DNA of 38,439 bases from contig CACZQN010000008.1 of NCBI GenBank assembly GCA_902783375.1, positions 1 to 38,439 on the forward strand, in the 5' to 3' direction. Under the pieces are notes generated by a model. It had not been told where the DNA came from. It saw only the letters and a list, made by a program, of their open reading frames with translations, and ran no database searches. Of the stretch, positions 30,636 through 38,439 are shown one piece after another. Each line of letters begins with the position of its first letter. Positions within the stretch are counted from its first letter, which is position 1. Both the position numbers and the translations under genes were made by a program. Origin of the DNA: an uncultured Lachnospiraceae bacterium (lineage in GTDB: Bacteria > Bacillota > Clostridia > Lachnospirales > Lachnospiraceae).

Positions 30636-33181
30636 CGCCTGTCGGGCAGCCCCCTGTGCACGTGTCTGTTTTCACAGATCAGCTTCAGCATCCTCCTGAC
30701 GCAGGCATCCAGTGCCTCCTCAGGCAGCGACAGATCATATCTGCACCGGACGGCATCGATGATCTCCTCAATATCCGAGCGGTTGCCAGGCATGATCAGG
30801 TCATTCCCTGCGGCGATGCACTTCGCAGCGGAGGATCCGCCGCCATTGTTCGTGGTCATCCAGTCGGTCATGACGATTCCCTCGAATCCCCACTCATTCC
30901 GGAGCACCTCGGTGCACAGATCGTAACTGTTCGCCGTATGAATGCCGTTGATCTTGTTGTAGGAGGTCATCAGTGCCTTCGGCTGGGCCTCTTTCACAGC
31001 GATCTCAAAACCCTTCAGGTACAGTTCCCGCAGCGCTCTCTCGGAGACGTTGCTGGTCATCCCCATCCGGTTCTCTTCCTGGTTGTTGCAGGCAAAATGC
31101 TTGATGGTCGTCCCGCAGCCCGGGATGCTCTGCGCGCCATTCGTGATCGCCGCAGCCATCTTCCCGGAGATCAGCGGATCTTCGGAGTAATACTCATAGT
31201 TTCTGCCGCAGAGCGGATTCCGGTGGATATTCATCCCCGGCGCCAGCCAGAGATGCACGCCGAACTCTTCCATCTCCCGCCCGATCATCTGCCCTGCTTC
31301 AAACAGAAGCTTCGGATCCCAGGTCTGTGCCAGCAGGGTTCCGATCGGAATCGCCGTACAGAACTGGTAGTGCGACTCTCCTTCCTCATGGAGGAATTCT
31401 GTCTGGAAGAACCGGTTTACCAGTGACTCATACCGGGTCATGGTATAGACGCTGCCATCGGCCGGATTCGTCTGATAATGCTTCTGGAGGCGGAGTCCCG
31501 CCGGTCCATCCGCAAGGATCTGCGGATCAAGCCCATACTGTCCCAGGAAACTGGCCGTTTCTCCCGCCGCTCCCGGCACATGGATCGCCGCATTGCCGAT
31601 GACCTGATTGCTGCCGGCACTCGGCTGGCCGCATACTACCGCTGCCTTTTCCGCGAGTGACAGCTTGCCGAGCAGTTCCTCCACAAAGCGATCTGTCTCC
31701 CCGAGACTGCCGTTTTCACCATCCGCCTGCACAGGCTGAGCCTTTCCGCAGCCTGCAGCATCTTCTGCAGCGGCACTCGCCGCCATCCGCTCTGCAGCCT
31801 CCCGGAGATCGATCACCGGCACGTTCCTGTCCGCAGCATCTGCTGCAAGCGCAGCACGGTCATTCTCCCGTGTCTTCTCATCCGGCCGGATCTCCTTCAG
31901 GGCATCCGCCAGCGGGCAGATGTTCTTAAGCCGGCTGATCACCTGGTCTTCCGCCAGTGCCAGCACGGCGACCGGTTCCACCGCTGCCGCGTGCTCTCCG
32001 AGGAGCAGATAGGTGTCCCCTGCCGCAAGCCGCCAGGTCGCTGTCGCCGTATGGTACAGTCCGAGCGCTTCAAGCGAAAACTGCAGCGTCAGGTCCGCAC
32101 TTTCTCCCGGCTGCAGCAGATCGGTCTTTGCAAATGCCACGAGTCGTTTCAGTTCTCTTCCCTTCTCTCCTCCCGGGCAGGCTGCATAGAGCTGCAGCAC
32201 CTCTTTCCCCGGACGTGATCCGGTATTGGTCACCGCTGCCGCCACCAGAACCTGCTCGCCCTCCAGGCAGACATTCTTTACGACATAGCTGAAATCCGTA
32301 TAGGTCAGCCCATATCCGAACGGATAGCGCGGCTTCACATGGAAGCTGTCGAAATACCGATAGCCGACATAGATTCCGTCCGTATAGAACTCTTCGATGA
32401 TATTTCCGTTGTTGTGACTGAAGTCCCGGCTGCTCGGATAGTCCTCATAGCGATACGCCCAGGTATCCGTCAGATGACCACCTGCAGGAATGGATCCTGA
32501 GAGCACTGCCGCAAGCGCATCACCCGTATCCATTCCCGCCTGCGAAAGCAGAACGACTGCTGCGAACGACACTTCATCAACGATTGACAGATCGATGATT
32601 CCGCCGACATTCAGCACCAGGATCACCTTCTCATAAGCAGCGGCCACTTCACGGATCTCCCGCTCTTCCTGCTCACTCAGGTAGTAGTCGCCCGGGATGG
32701 CTTTGCGGTCCGCACCTTCCCCGGACGTCCGCGTCACCACATAGAGGGCGGTCCGGCAGGTCTCGGATTCTCTGGTGACCGGCAGTCCTTCCGGCATGAC
32801 GAAAGGATGGGTTGCAAAAGAGCGGTACAGCCTTGAGAAATCCCCCGGCTCTCCTGCGGCCCTGAAGATCTCTTCCTGCCAGCGCGCTCTTTCTGCCGCA
32901 TAGCGTTCCTCATAGTCACTGAGCCATCTCTCAGATGCAATCACATAGCCCGCATTCCGCAGACCTTCCTCGATATTCACATAAAAGTGATAATTGACCG
33001 ATCCGGAACCGGAGCCGCCGATCACCGGGAACTTCACCCCGCCGCCATACAATGCAAGCTCCGTCCCGGGTGCAAGCGGCAGCAGGCCGTCATTCTCGAG
33101 GAGGACGATGCCCTCCGCCGCTGCCATTCCGGACAGTTTCAGATGTTTCAGCTCTCTGTCTGAGATCTTCAGGTCCTTCAT
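30608..33181 (-). CDS. Circularly permuted GH3 beta-glycosidase
   Basis: An 857-residue glycoside hydrolase family 3 protein with its domains in reversed order. It opens with the alpha/beta sandwich usually found second (AAAEGIVLLENDGLLPLAPG), then the fibronectin-III-like domain (RYPFGYGLTYTDFSY onward), an Ala-rich linker, and last the TIM barrel with LAPGMNIHRNPLCGRNYEYY, KHFACNNQE and nucleophile Asp773 in VMTDWM. This order is known, from memory, for some Butyrivibrio and Ruminococcus beta-glucosidases. No signal peptide, so probably cytoplasmic. I start it at 33181 behind GGGGGAG; the frame is open for another 76 codons upstream. Confidence 0.9.
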   Translation of the reverse strand: MKDLKISDRELKHLKLSGMAAAEGIVLLENDGLLPLAPGTELALYGGGVKFPVIGGSGSGSVNYHFYVNIEEGLRNAGYVIASERWLSDYEERYAAERARWQEEIFRAAGEPGDFSRLYRSFATHPFVMPEGLPVTRESETCRTALYVVTRTSGEGADRKAIPGDYYLSEQEEREIREVAAAYEKVILVLNVGGIIDLSIVDEVSFAAVVLLSQAGMDTGDALAAVLSGSIPAGGHLTDTWAYRYEDYPSSRDFSHNNGNIIEEFYTDGIYVGYRYFDSFHVKPRYPFGYGLTYTDFSYVVKNVCLEGEQVLVAAAVTNTGSRPGKEVLQLYAACPGGEKGRELKRLVAFAKTDLLQPGESADLTLQFSLEALGLYHTATATWRLAAGDTYLLLGEHAAAVEPVAVLALAEDQVISRLKNICPLADALKEIRPDEKTRENDRAALAADAADRNVPVIDLREAAERMAASAAAEDAAGCGKAQPVQADGENGSLGETDRFVEELLGKLSLAEKAAVVCGQPSAGSNQVIGNAAIHVPGAAGETASFLGQYGLDPQILADGPAGLRLQKHYQTNPADGSVYTMTRYESLVNRFFQTEFLHEEGESHYQFCTAIPIGTLLAQTWDPKLLFEAGQMIGREMEEFGVHLWLAPGMNIHRNPLCGRNYEYYSEDPLISGKMAAAITNGAQSIPGCGTTIKHFACNNQEENRMGMTSNVSERALRELYLKGFEIAVKEAQPKALMTSYNKINGIHTANSYDLCTEVLRNEWGFEGIVMTDWMTTNNGGGSSAAKCIAAGNDLIMPGNRSDIEEIIDAVRCRYDLSLPEEALDACVRRMLKLICENRHVHRGLPDRRQDSLKLPT

Positions 33182-33438
33182 TCTCTCTTCTCCCCCATTC
33201 TTCTCATAGTCCCCTCTTCCGACCAGTGCTTCCTCCGTCTCAGCCTTCCGCTGTCCCATCTTTCTGGCGATATAGGCTTCTCTGGTCTCTTTGACATCCT
33301 GAAGCGCATCCTTGATCTGGCGGTACTGCATCGTGTATTCCGTGCTGGTCAGCTGCTTGCTCTGCAATCCATGATGTACTGTCTTGGTCCTGATGTGCAT
33401 CACGCACATCGTCGTTTACATCCGTACTTTATCCGATG

Positions 33439-33461
33439 CTGTCCAACAGATGTCCATCAAA
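33439..33461. repeat. Shared 23-bp motif, copy A (upstream of the GH3 gene)
   Basis: On the minus strand this has two units, TGATGGACA and TGTTGGACA, starting 11 bp apart. It matches copy B at 36183-36205 in 20 of 23 positions, with two of the three differences being swapped A/T between units. Helical spacing suggests a regulator binding one DNA face. Confidence 0.55.
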
Positions 33462-33479
33462 TATCACGTCCATACACGA

Positions 33480-33537
33480 AAAGGGCTCTTTCGCAGATGC
33501 ATCCAGGTCCTCATGTCATCCGCAAACAAGCCCTTCT
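33480..33537 (-). terminator. Terminator-like hairpin in the GH3 leader
   Basis: AAGGGCT pairs with AGCCCTT at the base (33481-33487 with 33529-33535), and a second arm, TTTGCGGATG with CATCTGCGAAA, extends it with one bulge. A short T run follows on the minus strand. It lies after the promoter at 33554-33582, so it may be an attenuator for GH3, or else the terminator of the MBL-fold gene. Confidence 0.6.
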
Positions 33538-33553
33538 TTGGTTGTCTTATGTA

Positions 33554-33582
33554 ATTGTAAACGACCGAACCGGTGAAGTCAA
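33554..33582 (-). promoter_or_regulatory. Probable GH3 promoter with a long leader
   Basis: TTGACT (33577-33582), a 17-bp spacer and TACAAT (33554-33559) on the minus strand, 16 bases after the MBL-fold gene. From here to the chosen GH3 start is about 365 bases, holding the hairpin, motif copy A and a 76-codon in-frame upstream extension. Confidence 0.65.
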
Positions 33583-33597
33583 TGTTTTCCCGCAGTA

Positions 33598-34500
33598 TCA
33601 GAACATCGGTACCGGCTGAAAATCAATGACCCGGTCTTTCTTCCCGCCCTCGAGAATGCGATCCGGATTGTAGCTCATATTGAACAGTTTCCCGTCCGCA
33701 CGCTCGATCGGGGATGCTCCGTGGTTTGCAGCATAGATCGCCGTCCGTCCATGAAAACCGGTTACCACCTCATGGTCATCCGTTCCTGCGATGACGCGGC
33801 CGCAGAGTTCAATTCCCTCATCAATCACCGATGGCGGCAGGACCTGGTGTCCGCCGTACATCATATCAAACTGATCCTGATATTTCTTAAAATGAAGCAG
33901 GTTCTTCAGATAGGTCTCCACCGGGAGTGAATTGCCGAATCCGAGCAGCGTGTTCCCGTTGCAGCAGTCCCCGGTGTAGGCGATTCTGGCTTCCTGGTCA
34001 ATGAAGGCGATCGATCCTGCCGAATGACCTCCGACATGAACAACCCGCAGGGTCCGTCCGCCGAGATCCAGGACATCTCCGTCATACAGCGGATAGGTCA
34101 CGACTGTCTGAAATTCGACCATATCCGAGAGTTCCATCCGGTCTTTCAGCTCCGGAAATGCTTCTGCCAGTGCACGGGCAAGCATCTCTTCCCTGCCAGG
34201 CAGCTTCGAATCCAGATAATTTGCGATATCCAGATGATGCATATAGCAGGAGCCGAATTCCGCATTGGCCGCCACGTGATCCAGATGGAAATGGGTCAGT
34301 GCCAGGACGATCGGTTTCTCTGTCAGGGTCTCGCAGAACGCTTTCAGACTTCCATAGCCGTACATCGTATCAATCAGGAGGGCATATTTCTCCCCTTCAA
34401 CCAGATAGCAGTAGACATGTTCCTGATCCGTAAAGGCATACTCGATCATATAGGAACCTTTTGCAATCTCTGTCGCTTTATAATATTTTACATCAGACAT
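33598..34500 (-). CDS. MBL-fold metallo-hydrolase
   Basis: A 300-residue metallo-beta-lactamase-fold protein. The metal-binding signature is THFHLDH (His70, His72, Asp74, His75), followed by VHVGGHSAGSIAF and YTGDCC with the bridging Asp. These suggest a two-metal hydrolase. No signal peptide. The family includes thioesterases, lactonases and other hydrolases, and the substrate cannot be told from sequence. AGGAGG lies close upstream of the start. The neighbours are carbohydrate and phosphate-related genes, each apparently transcribed separately. Confidence 0.85.
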   Translation of the reverse strand: MSDVKYYKATEIAKGSYMIEYAFTDQEHVYCYLVEGEKYALLIDTMYGYGSLKAFCETLTEKPIVLALTHFHLDHVAANAEFGSCYMHHLDIANYLDSKLPGREEMLARALAEAFPELKDRMELSDMVEFQTVVTYPLYDGDVLDLGGRTLRVVHVGGHSAGSIAFIDQEARIAYTGDCCNGNTLLGFGNSLPVETYLKNLLHFKKYQDQFDMMYGGHQVLPPSVIDEGIELCGRVIAGTDDHEVVTGFHGRTAIYAANHGASPIERADGKLFNMSYNPDRILEGGKKDRVIDFQPVPMF

Positions 34501-34599
34501 GTTCTGATACCTCCTTTTCTGCTCCCATTCTATCTGAACCAGGCAGCCGCTTCCATATCGGAAATCATGCCATTTCCTATCGATTTTCTTGTTCTTTCG

Positions 34600-36144
34600 T
34601 TATGCAGCCACATCCAGCGCATACAGTTCCATCAGTTCATCATATTCCCCGATGGCTTCATCGAATCGTTCGAGCAATGCCGCTGCATCATAGAGGCCAT
34701 CGGCGTTCCGGGTAAGACCGGTCAGTTCAATCGGATAGACAACCGGCGGATTCTCCAGATCGAGCAGCGGCATCCCGCGCAGCTGCTCCGCACTCTGGTA
34801 CACCAGATCCAGGGACCAGTACTCCGCTCCGTCTTCTGCAAGCCACTTTGCAAGAACGATCTTGCACCCGATCGGCGTCTTTCTTTCAATTGCTCCCGGA
34901 CAGGTATAGTCCGCCGCACCGAGCGAAGCCAGGATGCTTCCGACATTGGAATCATGGCCGCACAGGAAGGTGAACTGCCGTCTTTCATTCGTCATCTCTG
35001 CCCGGATCTCCTCCAGAATCGGATGGGCAACATGCGGGGCTACGAGCGGAGCCGAGAAGAGAATATCCCCATAGAGGTCCTTGACCTCACTGATTTCCCG
35101 CCAGTCTTCGAAGCTCAGATCATGGCCAAATGCCGCAAGCTTCTCATCAGCCTGTTCATAATACTGCAGCACCAGGGCATCGCTGATCGAGCAGGCAGTC
35201 TTCAGCGTCCCGGTCATCTTCGGCTCACTGTCCAGTTCGAGCGTCATCTCGAGATCATCGGTCACGAACGGTGCAACACTGCCATCCTTCCATCCCTGCG
35301 AATCCTGGAGATCGATCACATCCGACAGCAGCTCATAGTTGTCCGCAAGACCAGCCACCGCCTCGTCAAACAGTTCATGGATCTGCGCGTCCACAGCCGC
35401 CTGATATGCCGGTGTAAGGAAGGTAAACTGCGGTGTGAAGACCGGGTCCATCTTGTCAAATTCCACATGGTACTCAACCGGAATATTGGCAGTGGGCAGA
35501 AGCCCGGATGCGAAATACTCCGCTGTCGCGATGGTCCGCTGCTTGGAATTCGCATAGACACGGACAGCACCGTCCTCCGGCAGGTAATTCTCCGGGAACA
35601 GGCCTTCCTTTTCCAGCCACTTGCGGAAATACTGGCCCATCTCCGTCTCGAGGAGCCCACCGCGAAGCGACAGTTCACTGGCACCGGAACTCCATGGGAA
35701 CCAGGTATGCGGCGTCGCTGTGCTCAGGATGGAACCACCTCTGATAAGCGGCGAGCGGATATTGTGCCTGCTGAAGACTACAACCTGCTCCAGTGTGTAG
35801 CCGTCATGAGAAAGTGTATACTTGGAAGTCTCGGATTTTGTTTCAGGCTGTGTCACTTCCACAGTCTCAACGTCTGATGTATCCGTGGCCTCTGCGTCTT
35901 CCTCGATTTCTGAGTCAGCCCCATTTTCTGGCGCATCTACAGTCTCCGTTTCAACTACAGATGTAGTTTCCGTTTCAGCCGCAGCCGACATCTCCGTCAC
36001 CGGCTCCGCTTCCGTCACGACCTGTGTCTCTACCGTCTTCTCACGGTTTAAGATACCGGCCATATAGAGTCCCTGTACTGTCAGTGTTCCCACCAGCAGG
36101 ACAGACACAACGATCAGCAAAATACTTGTTACCCGTTTACTCAT
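34600..36144 (-). CDS. Membrane-anchored histidine phosphatase (branch 2, phytase-like)
   Basis: A 514-residue protein with one N-terminal transmembrane segment (residues 6-31). It has a Glu/Thr/Val-rich stalk of about 75 residues, then a histidine acid phosphatase domain. The phosphate-binding motif is SRHNIRSPL (Arg126, His127, Arg130, Pro132), and HD is at His397-Asp398 in LCGHDSN. Branch 2 members include phytases and sugar-phosphate phosphatases. The anchor places the enzyme outside the membrane, so it probably releases phosphate from external organic phosphates. I start it at 36144 behind AGGAG; in-frame Met codons upstream, up to 36171, lack such a site. Confidence 0.85.
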   Translation of the reverse strand: MSKRVTSILLIVVSVLLVGTLTVQGLYMAGILNREKTVETQVVTEAEPVTEMSAAAETETTSVVETETVDAPENGADSEIEEDAEATDTSDVETVEVTQPETKSETSKYTLSHDGYTLEQVVVFSRHNIRSPLIRGGSILSTATPHTWFPWSSGASELSLRGGLLETEMGQYFRKWLEKEGLFPENYLPEDGAVRVYANSKQRTIATAEYFASGLLPTANIPVEYHVEFDKMDPVFTPQFTFLTPAYQAAVDAQIHELFDEAVAGLADNYELLSDVIDLQDSQGWKDGSVAPFVTDDLEMTLELDSEPKMTGTLKTACSISDALVLQYYEQADEKLAAFGHDLSFEDWREISEVKDLYGDILFSAPLVAPHVAHPILEEIRAEMTNERRQFTFLCGHDSNVGSILASLGAADYTCPGAIERKTPIGCKIVLAKWLAEDGAEYWSLDLVYQSAEQLRGMPLLDLENPPVVYPIELTGLTRNADGLYDAAALLERFDEAIGEYDELMELYALDVAA

Positions 36145-36182
36145 CTTTCTCTCCTTTGACCAGCTCATCACTGCAGTACAGC

Positions 36183-36205
36183 CTGTCCATCAAATGTCCA
36201 ACAAA
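36183..36205. repeat. Shared 23-bp motif, copy B (upstream of the phosphatase gene)
   Basis: On the minus strand this has TGTTGGACA then TGATGGACA, starting 11 bp apart, 39 bases before the phosphatase start. It is 20/23 identical to copy A. It contains TTGGAC, which with TACTGC 17 bp on could be a weak -35, so a regulator bound here would cover the promoter. Confidence 0.55.
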
Positions 36206-36253
36206 AAGGCATACAGCACACAAAGATGATCACATTTATGAACGAACAATGTC

Positions 36254-36622
36254 CTAGTTCTGTGTTTCATCCGGATAATCCCAGAATCCTCCTGTATGGA
36301 AGTTTTCATTTCCCAGCGGTTCTGCTGTCAGTCTGAAGATGACGCATCCATCCGGGCACACGACTGTTTTTGAATACTCCCCATCACCACCAACTTTTCT
36401 GAGATCACCGCCACTTCTGACCGCTTCCATTAAGGGATACAGCATCATCATTGTTTTTGAGCATATTCCGTATCCGTCTTTATTGACAGGACACCCATAT
36501 GTCGTTTTGTAGATATCCCCGATTTCTTCCCCATTTCTGCAATACCGTTCCGTATGGTTCCCATGAAGAAAGCCTGTTACTTCTACCGTAAATTCATATT
36601 CTTCGTCATACCACTTTTTCAT
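36254..36622 (-). CDS. TIGR04076-like small protein of unknown function
   Basis: A 122-residue protein starting MKKWYDEEYEFTVEVTGFLH. ERYCRNGEEIGDIYKTTYGCPV, GICSKTMMMLYPLMEAVRSG and VCPDGCVIFRLTAEPLG fit the Cys-containing TIGR04076 family, which is small and uncharacterised. I start it at 36622, preceded by AAAGGGTGG. A longer reading to 36703 overlaps the end of the upstream small frame without a ribosome-binding site. No signal peptide or membrane segment. It is followed by the phosphatase gene, which begins 110 bases on. Confidence 0.65.
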   Translation of the reverse strand: MKKWYDEEYEFTVEVTGFLHGNHTERYCRNGEEIGDIYKTTYGCPVNKDGYGICSKTMMMLYPLMEAVRSGGDLRKVGGDGEYSKTVVCPDGCVIFRLTAEPLGNENFHTGGFWDYPDETQN

Positions 36623-36668
36623 CTCAGCCACCCTTTCATTATTTCCTGAATATCTTGTTCCGTTTGCT

Positions 36669-36857
36669 TTACTCATAAAAGAATTCATAATCGGGGAAGG
36701 CATCCCATTCAGGCAATGAGGTGAGCAGTTCCTCTATTTGCTTCTCGACTGTCATGAATTCCCTGGCTTCTTCACAATAACAGTCATCGATCGGCGCCAG
36801 CGGAATCGAATCACAGCGAACACTCTTCGCGGATCCGTCTGCATTGACGGAAATCAC
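36669..36857 (-). CDS. Small hypothetical protein or gene remnant
   Basis: A 62-codon frame (MISVNADGSAKSVRCDSIPL onward, ending EWDAFPDYEFFYE) with protein-like composition. It can only start at a GTG (36857). The coding-like frame continues about 22 codons upstream (YDPFNDPDSDIGLASEPNQT) to a TAA with no ATG, so it may be the 3' end of a gene that has lost its start. A weak extended -10 element (TGGTATTAT, about 36943-36951) lies further upstream. I do not recognise the protein. Nothing else convincing is seen in 36858-37092. Confidence 0.4.
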   Translation of the reverse strand: MISVNADGSAKSVRCDSIPLAPIDDCYCEEAREFMTVEKQIEELLTSLPEWDAFPDYEFFYE

Positions 36858-37092
36858 AATCGTCTGATTTGGTTCCGAAGCCAGCCCAATATCAGAATCA
36901 GGATCATTGAATGGATCATATTAATTCCGGTCCCTACACTTAATAATACCACGTGCACCTCGGAAAAAACAGGCTTTATCAAATCTGGCGATAAATAAAT
37001 CGGAAGAAGAGATCGATCTGTGTTTAGGCAATAATCCATGGCCGCTTCGCGCAAAGCTTTTCACACTCTTATGCTCTCATACTTTTCCGTAA

Positions 37093-38439
37093 TCAGAACC
37101 ACACAAACACCGACCTGAACCACGGAATCCGGATCTTTTCGCCCATCGCAATCTCCGTAATTTCCCCTGTCGAAGGATCATAAAGTTCAGCCTTTTTCTT
37201 CGTCTCGTGAGTAAGCAGCACTTCCCGATCTTCCCGCGTATTGTTCAGAATCATAAAGAGTTCCCTGCCTTCTTTCTCGAATCTGCCCTTGATGATCGCA
37301 GCATCTGTGCTCTTCGCGGTAAATGTGCTGTCACACCTGTCAAGCCAGGCGAGAATCTCTTCATCGGAAATAGCCGCAAAATCCTTCCTGCTCTCTTTTC
37401 GATCCACTGGTCTCGCCGTCCCAAGCATTGGAACCTTATCCTGGAAGAGCACTCGAACGCCCCGACTCTTCAGTTTTTTCAATGCTTCATAACTCTCGTC
37501 ATACAGAATGTCCATCGCCGGAAGAATGACCGTCTTCACTGGATGACCGGAAATCGCCGGCAGCTCTTTCCCGGCGGCTTCCACAAGATCCTCCATATCC
37601 GCATAGTAGAAATCGTGTCCGCTCTCGTAGATTTTTTTCACAAGCGGCTGCACCGCATTATCCGTATCACCGGAAAATGCCCCCATCGTGTAAGAGGGGA
37701 TCAGCTTGCCCTGTGTGTCCTCAATGCCATAGTAGACAAAGGTATTGCAGTCATTGATGCAGCCGTCGAGCATGTACGAAATGCGCCCGACATATTCGTT
37801 GAACCAGTTCGCCTCCTGCAGATGCAGCGGTCCGTTCTCACCTTTCAGCTTCAAAGGATCGTATTCTTCAAAATTGTTGAAATAATAAGAATTAACCTTT
37901 CGGACACCGCCGAGGAACAGAAGCCCGATAATCGCGCACATGTTGTCGAGGTGGTGCTCCATAAATATCGGAATATTCACGACAGGACATATTTCCACCA
38001 TCATCCCGGGCAGCTTGTTTTTCCGAACCGCCATCTGCGGATGCTTTGCCGCATTATAATTATAGATTTCCGGATAGCACTCCAGAATATCCATTCCAGG
38101 AAGACCGGCGCAGCGAAGCGTTTCGATATAAGAGCCATAGTCCAGCACGTTTCCAAGAATATTTTCCTCTCCGAGATAATGTCCGGAAATCATGGTTCCG
38201 TGGTCCTTGCACCACTGGTTCAGCTGGCCTGTATAATTCCTTCCGATCAGTTTCCCGACAAGCTGGTAGAAATGGATTCTTTCAGGTGCCGAAGCACTGT
38301 CACCTTCAAAAAGGTGATGCAGTACCGGCTCGAGACGCGTGCCGTATTCCCCCTCATATTCCTCAAAAAGTCCGTCCACCCACGGAACCAGCGCGAAGGA
38401 CCACTGGACATAGGGCGTCATATGGCGGACCATTAGCGA
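37093..38439 (-). CDS. Large glycoside hydrolase, 3' part (GH106-like), runs off right edge
   Basis: The last 448 residues of a protein whose frame is open to the window edge; the Met at 38433 is internal. WCKDHGTMISGHYLGEENIL and YIETLRCAGLPGMDIL resemble the barrel of large rhamnosidase-type (GH106-like) enzymes. A linker and beta-sandwich follow, with DREVLLTHETKKKAELYDPSTGEI near the C-terminus. The full protein is probably much longer. Family assignment is from general resemblance only; another clan GH-A family is possible. No downstream gene is coupled. Confidence 0.55.
   Translation of the reverse strand, partial: SLMVRHMTPYVQWSFALVPWVDGLFEEYEGEYGTRLEPVLHHLFEGDSASAPERIHFYQLVGKLIGRNYTGQLNQWCKDHGTMISGHYLGEENILGNVLDYGSYIETLRCAGLPGMDILECYPEIYNYNAAKHPQMAVRKNKLPGMMVEICPVVNIPIFMEHHLDNMCAIIGLLFLGGVRKVNSYYFNNFEEYDPLKLKGENGPLHLQEANWFNEYVGRISYMLDGCINDCNTFVYYGIEDTQGKLIPSYTMGAFSGDTDNAVQPLVKKIYESGHDFYYADMEDLVEAAGKELPAISGHPVKTVILPAMDILYDESYEALKKLKSRGVRVLFQDKVPMLGTARPVDRKESRKDFAAISDEEILAWLDRCDSTFTAKSTDAAIIKGRFEKEGRELFMILNNTREDREVLLTHETKKKAELYDPSTGEITEIAMGEKIRIPWFRSVFVWF

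Noticed and set aside
34024-35877. A 617-codon open frame on the plus strand
   Set aside because: It is antisense to the phosphatase and MBL-fold genes, lacks a ribosome-binding site and recognisable motifs, and arises from GC-rich codon use on the opposite strand. The same holds for long plus-strand frames at 4821-6290, 10941-12623, 24221-25930 and 22592-24196.
38431-38433. Met at 38433 as the start of the last glycoside hydrolase
   Set aside because: The frame stays open to the window edge and the protein begins mid-domain, so this Met is internal.

Overview
The window looks like a chromosomal segment from an anaerobic gut- or rumen-type clostridium, most likely Lachnospiraceae. It has moderately high GC, the Firmicutes cysS-mrnC-rlmB-sigH block, ferredoxin-dependent 2-oxoacid oxidoreductase genes, a T-box leader, an L10 leader, a circularly permuted GH3 enzyme and consensus sigma-A promoters. 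These calls rest on reading motifs and translations by eye; no database search was run. All recognised protein genes but one (a nitroreductase at 29823) and both tRNAs are on the minus strand, so the transcriptional story reads from high to low coordinates.

Region 1 (1-3220) holds rplJ-rplL with an L10 leader and attenuator, a terminator, then a separate promoter and the 5' part of rpoB, which runs off the left edge. Region 2 (3229-6390) is a two-gene sugar operon, xylulokinase plus a clan GH-A glycosidase, lying where rpmG-secE-nusG-rplK-rplA would normally be. Region 3 (6512-13794) has a tRNA-Thr and an eight-gene operon read from a promoter at 13766-13794: dCMP deaminase, ispF, cysS, mrnC, rlmB, sigH, a D-aspartate-ligase-like ATP-grasp enzyme and a PlsC-like acyltransferase. 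Region 4 (13867-16448) has tRNA-Met and trpS-asd, ending in a large nested hairpin.

Region 5 (16509-28600) is the most interesting. Reading down the minus strand it carries buk-pta, then a T-box-controlled 755-residue protein, then a second transcript with a 760-residue paralogue, a P-loop ATPase, and the ferredoxin, alpha, beta and gamma subunits of a VOR-type 2-oxoacid:ferredoxin oxidoreductase, and finally a MATE exporter behind a strong terminator. The two large proteins join an XRE helix-turn-helix, a cupin and a full AMP-forming acyl-CoA synthetase. My inference is that free branched-chain or aromatic acids are activated to acyl-CoA and reductively carboxylated to 2-oxoacids for amino-acid synthesis, with the T-box sensing shortage of that amino acid. 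In reverse, the oxidoreductase with Pta and Buk could conserve ATP from 2-oxoacids.

Region 6 (28600-38439) is accessory: an orphan structured RNA candidate on the plus strand, two divergent nitroreductase-like genes, a circularly permuted GH3 beta-glycosidase, an MBL-fold hydrolase, a membrane-anchored histidine phosphatase, small uncharacterised genes and the 3' part of a large glycoside hydrolase. A 23-bp motif, 20/23 identical, occurs upstream of both the GH3 and phosphatase genes. I saw no insertion sequence, phage gene or CRISPR array.
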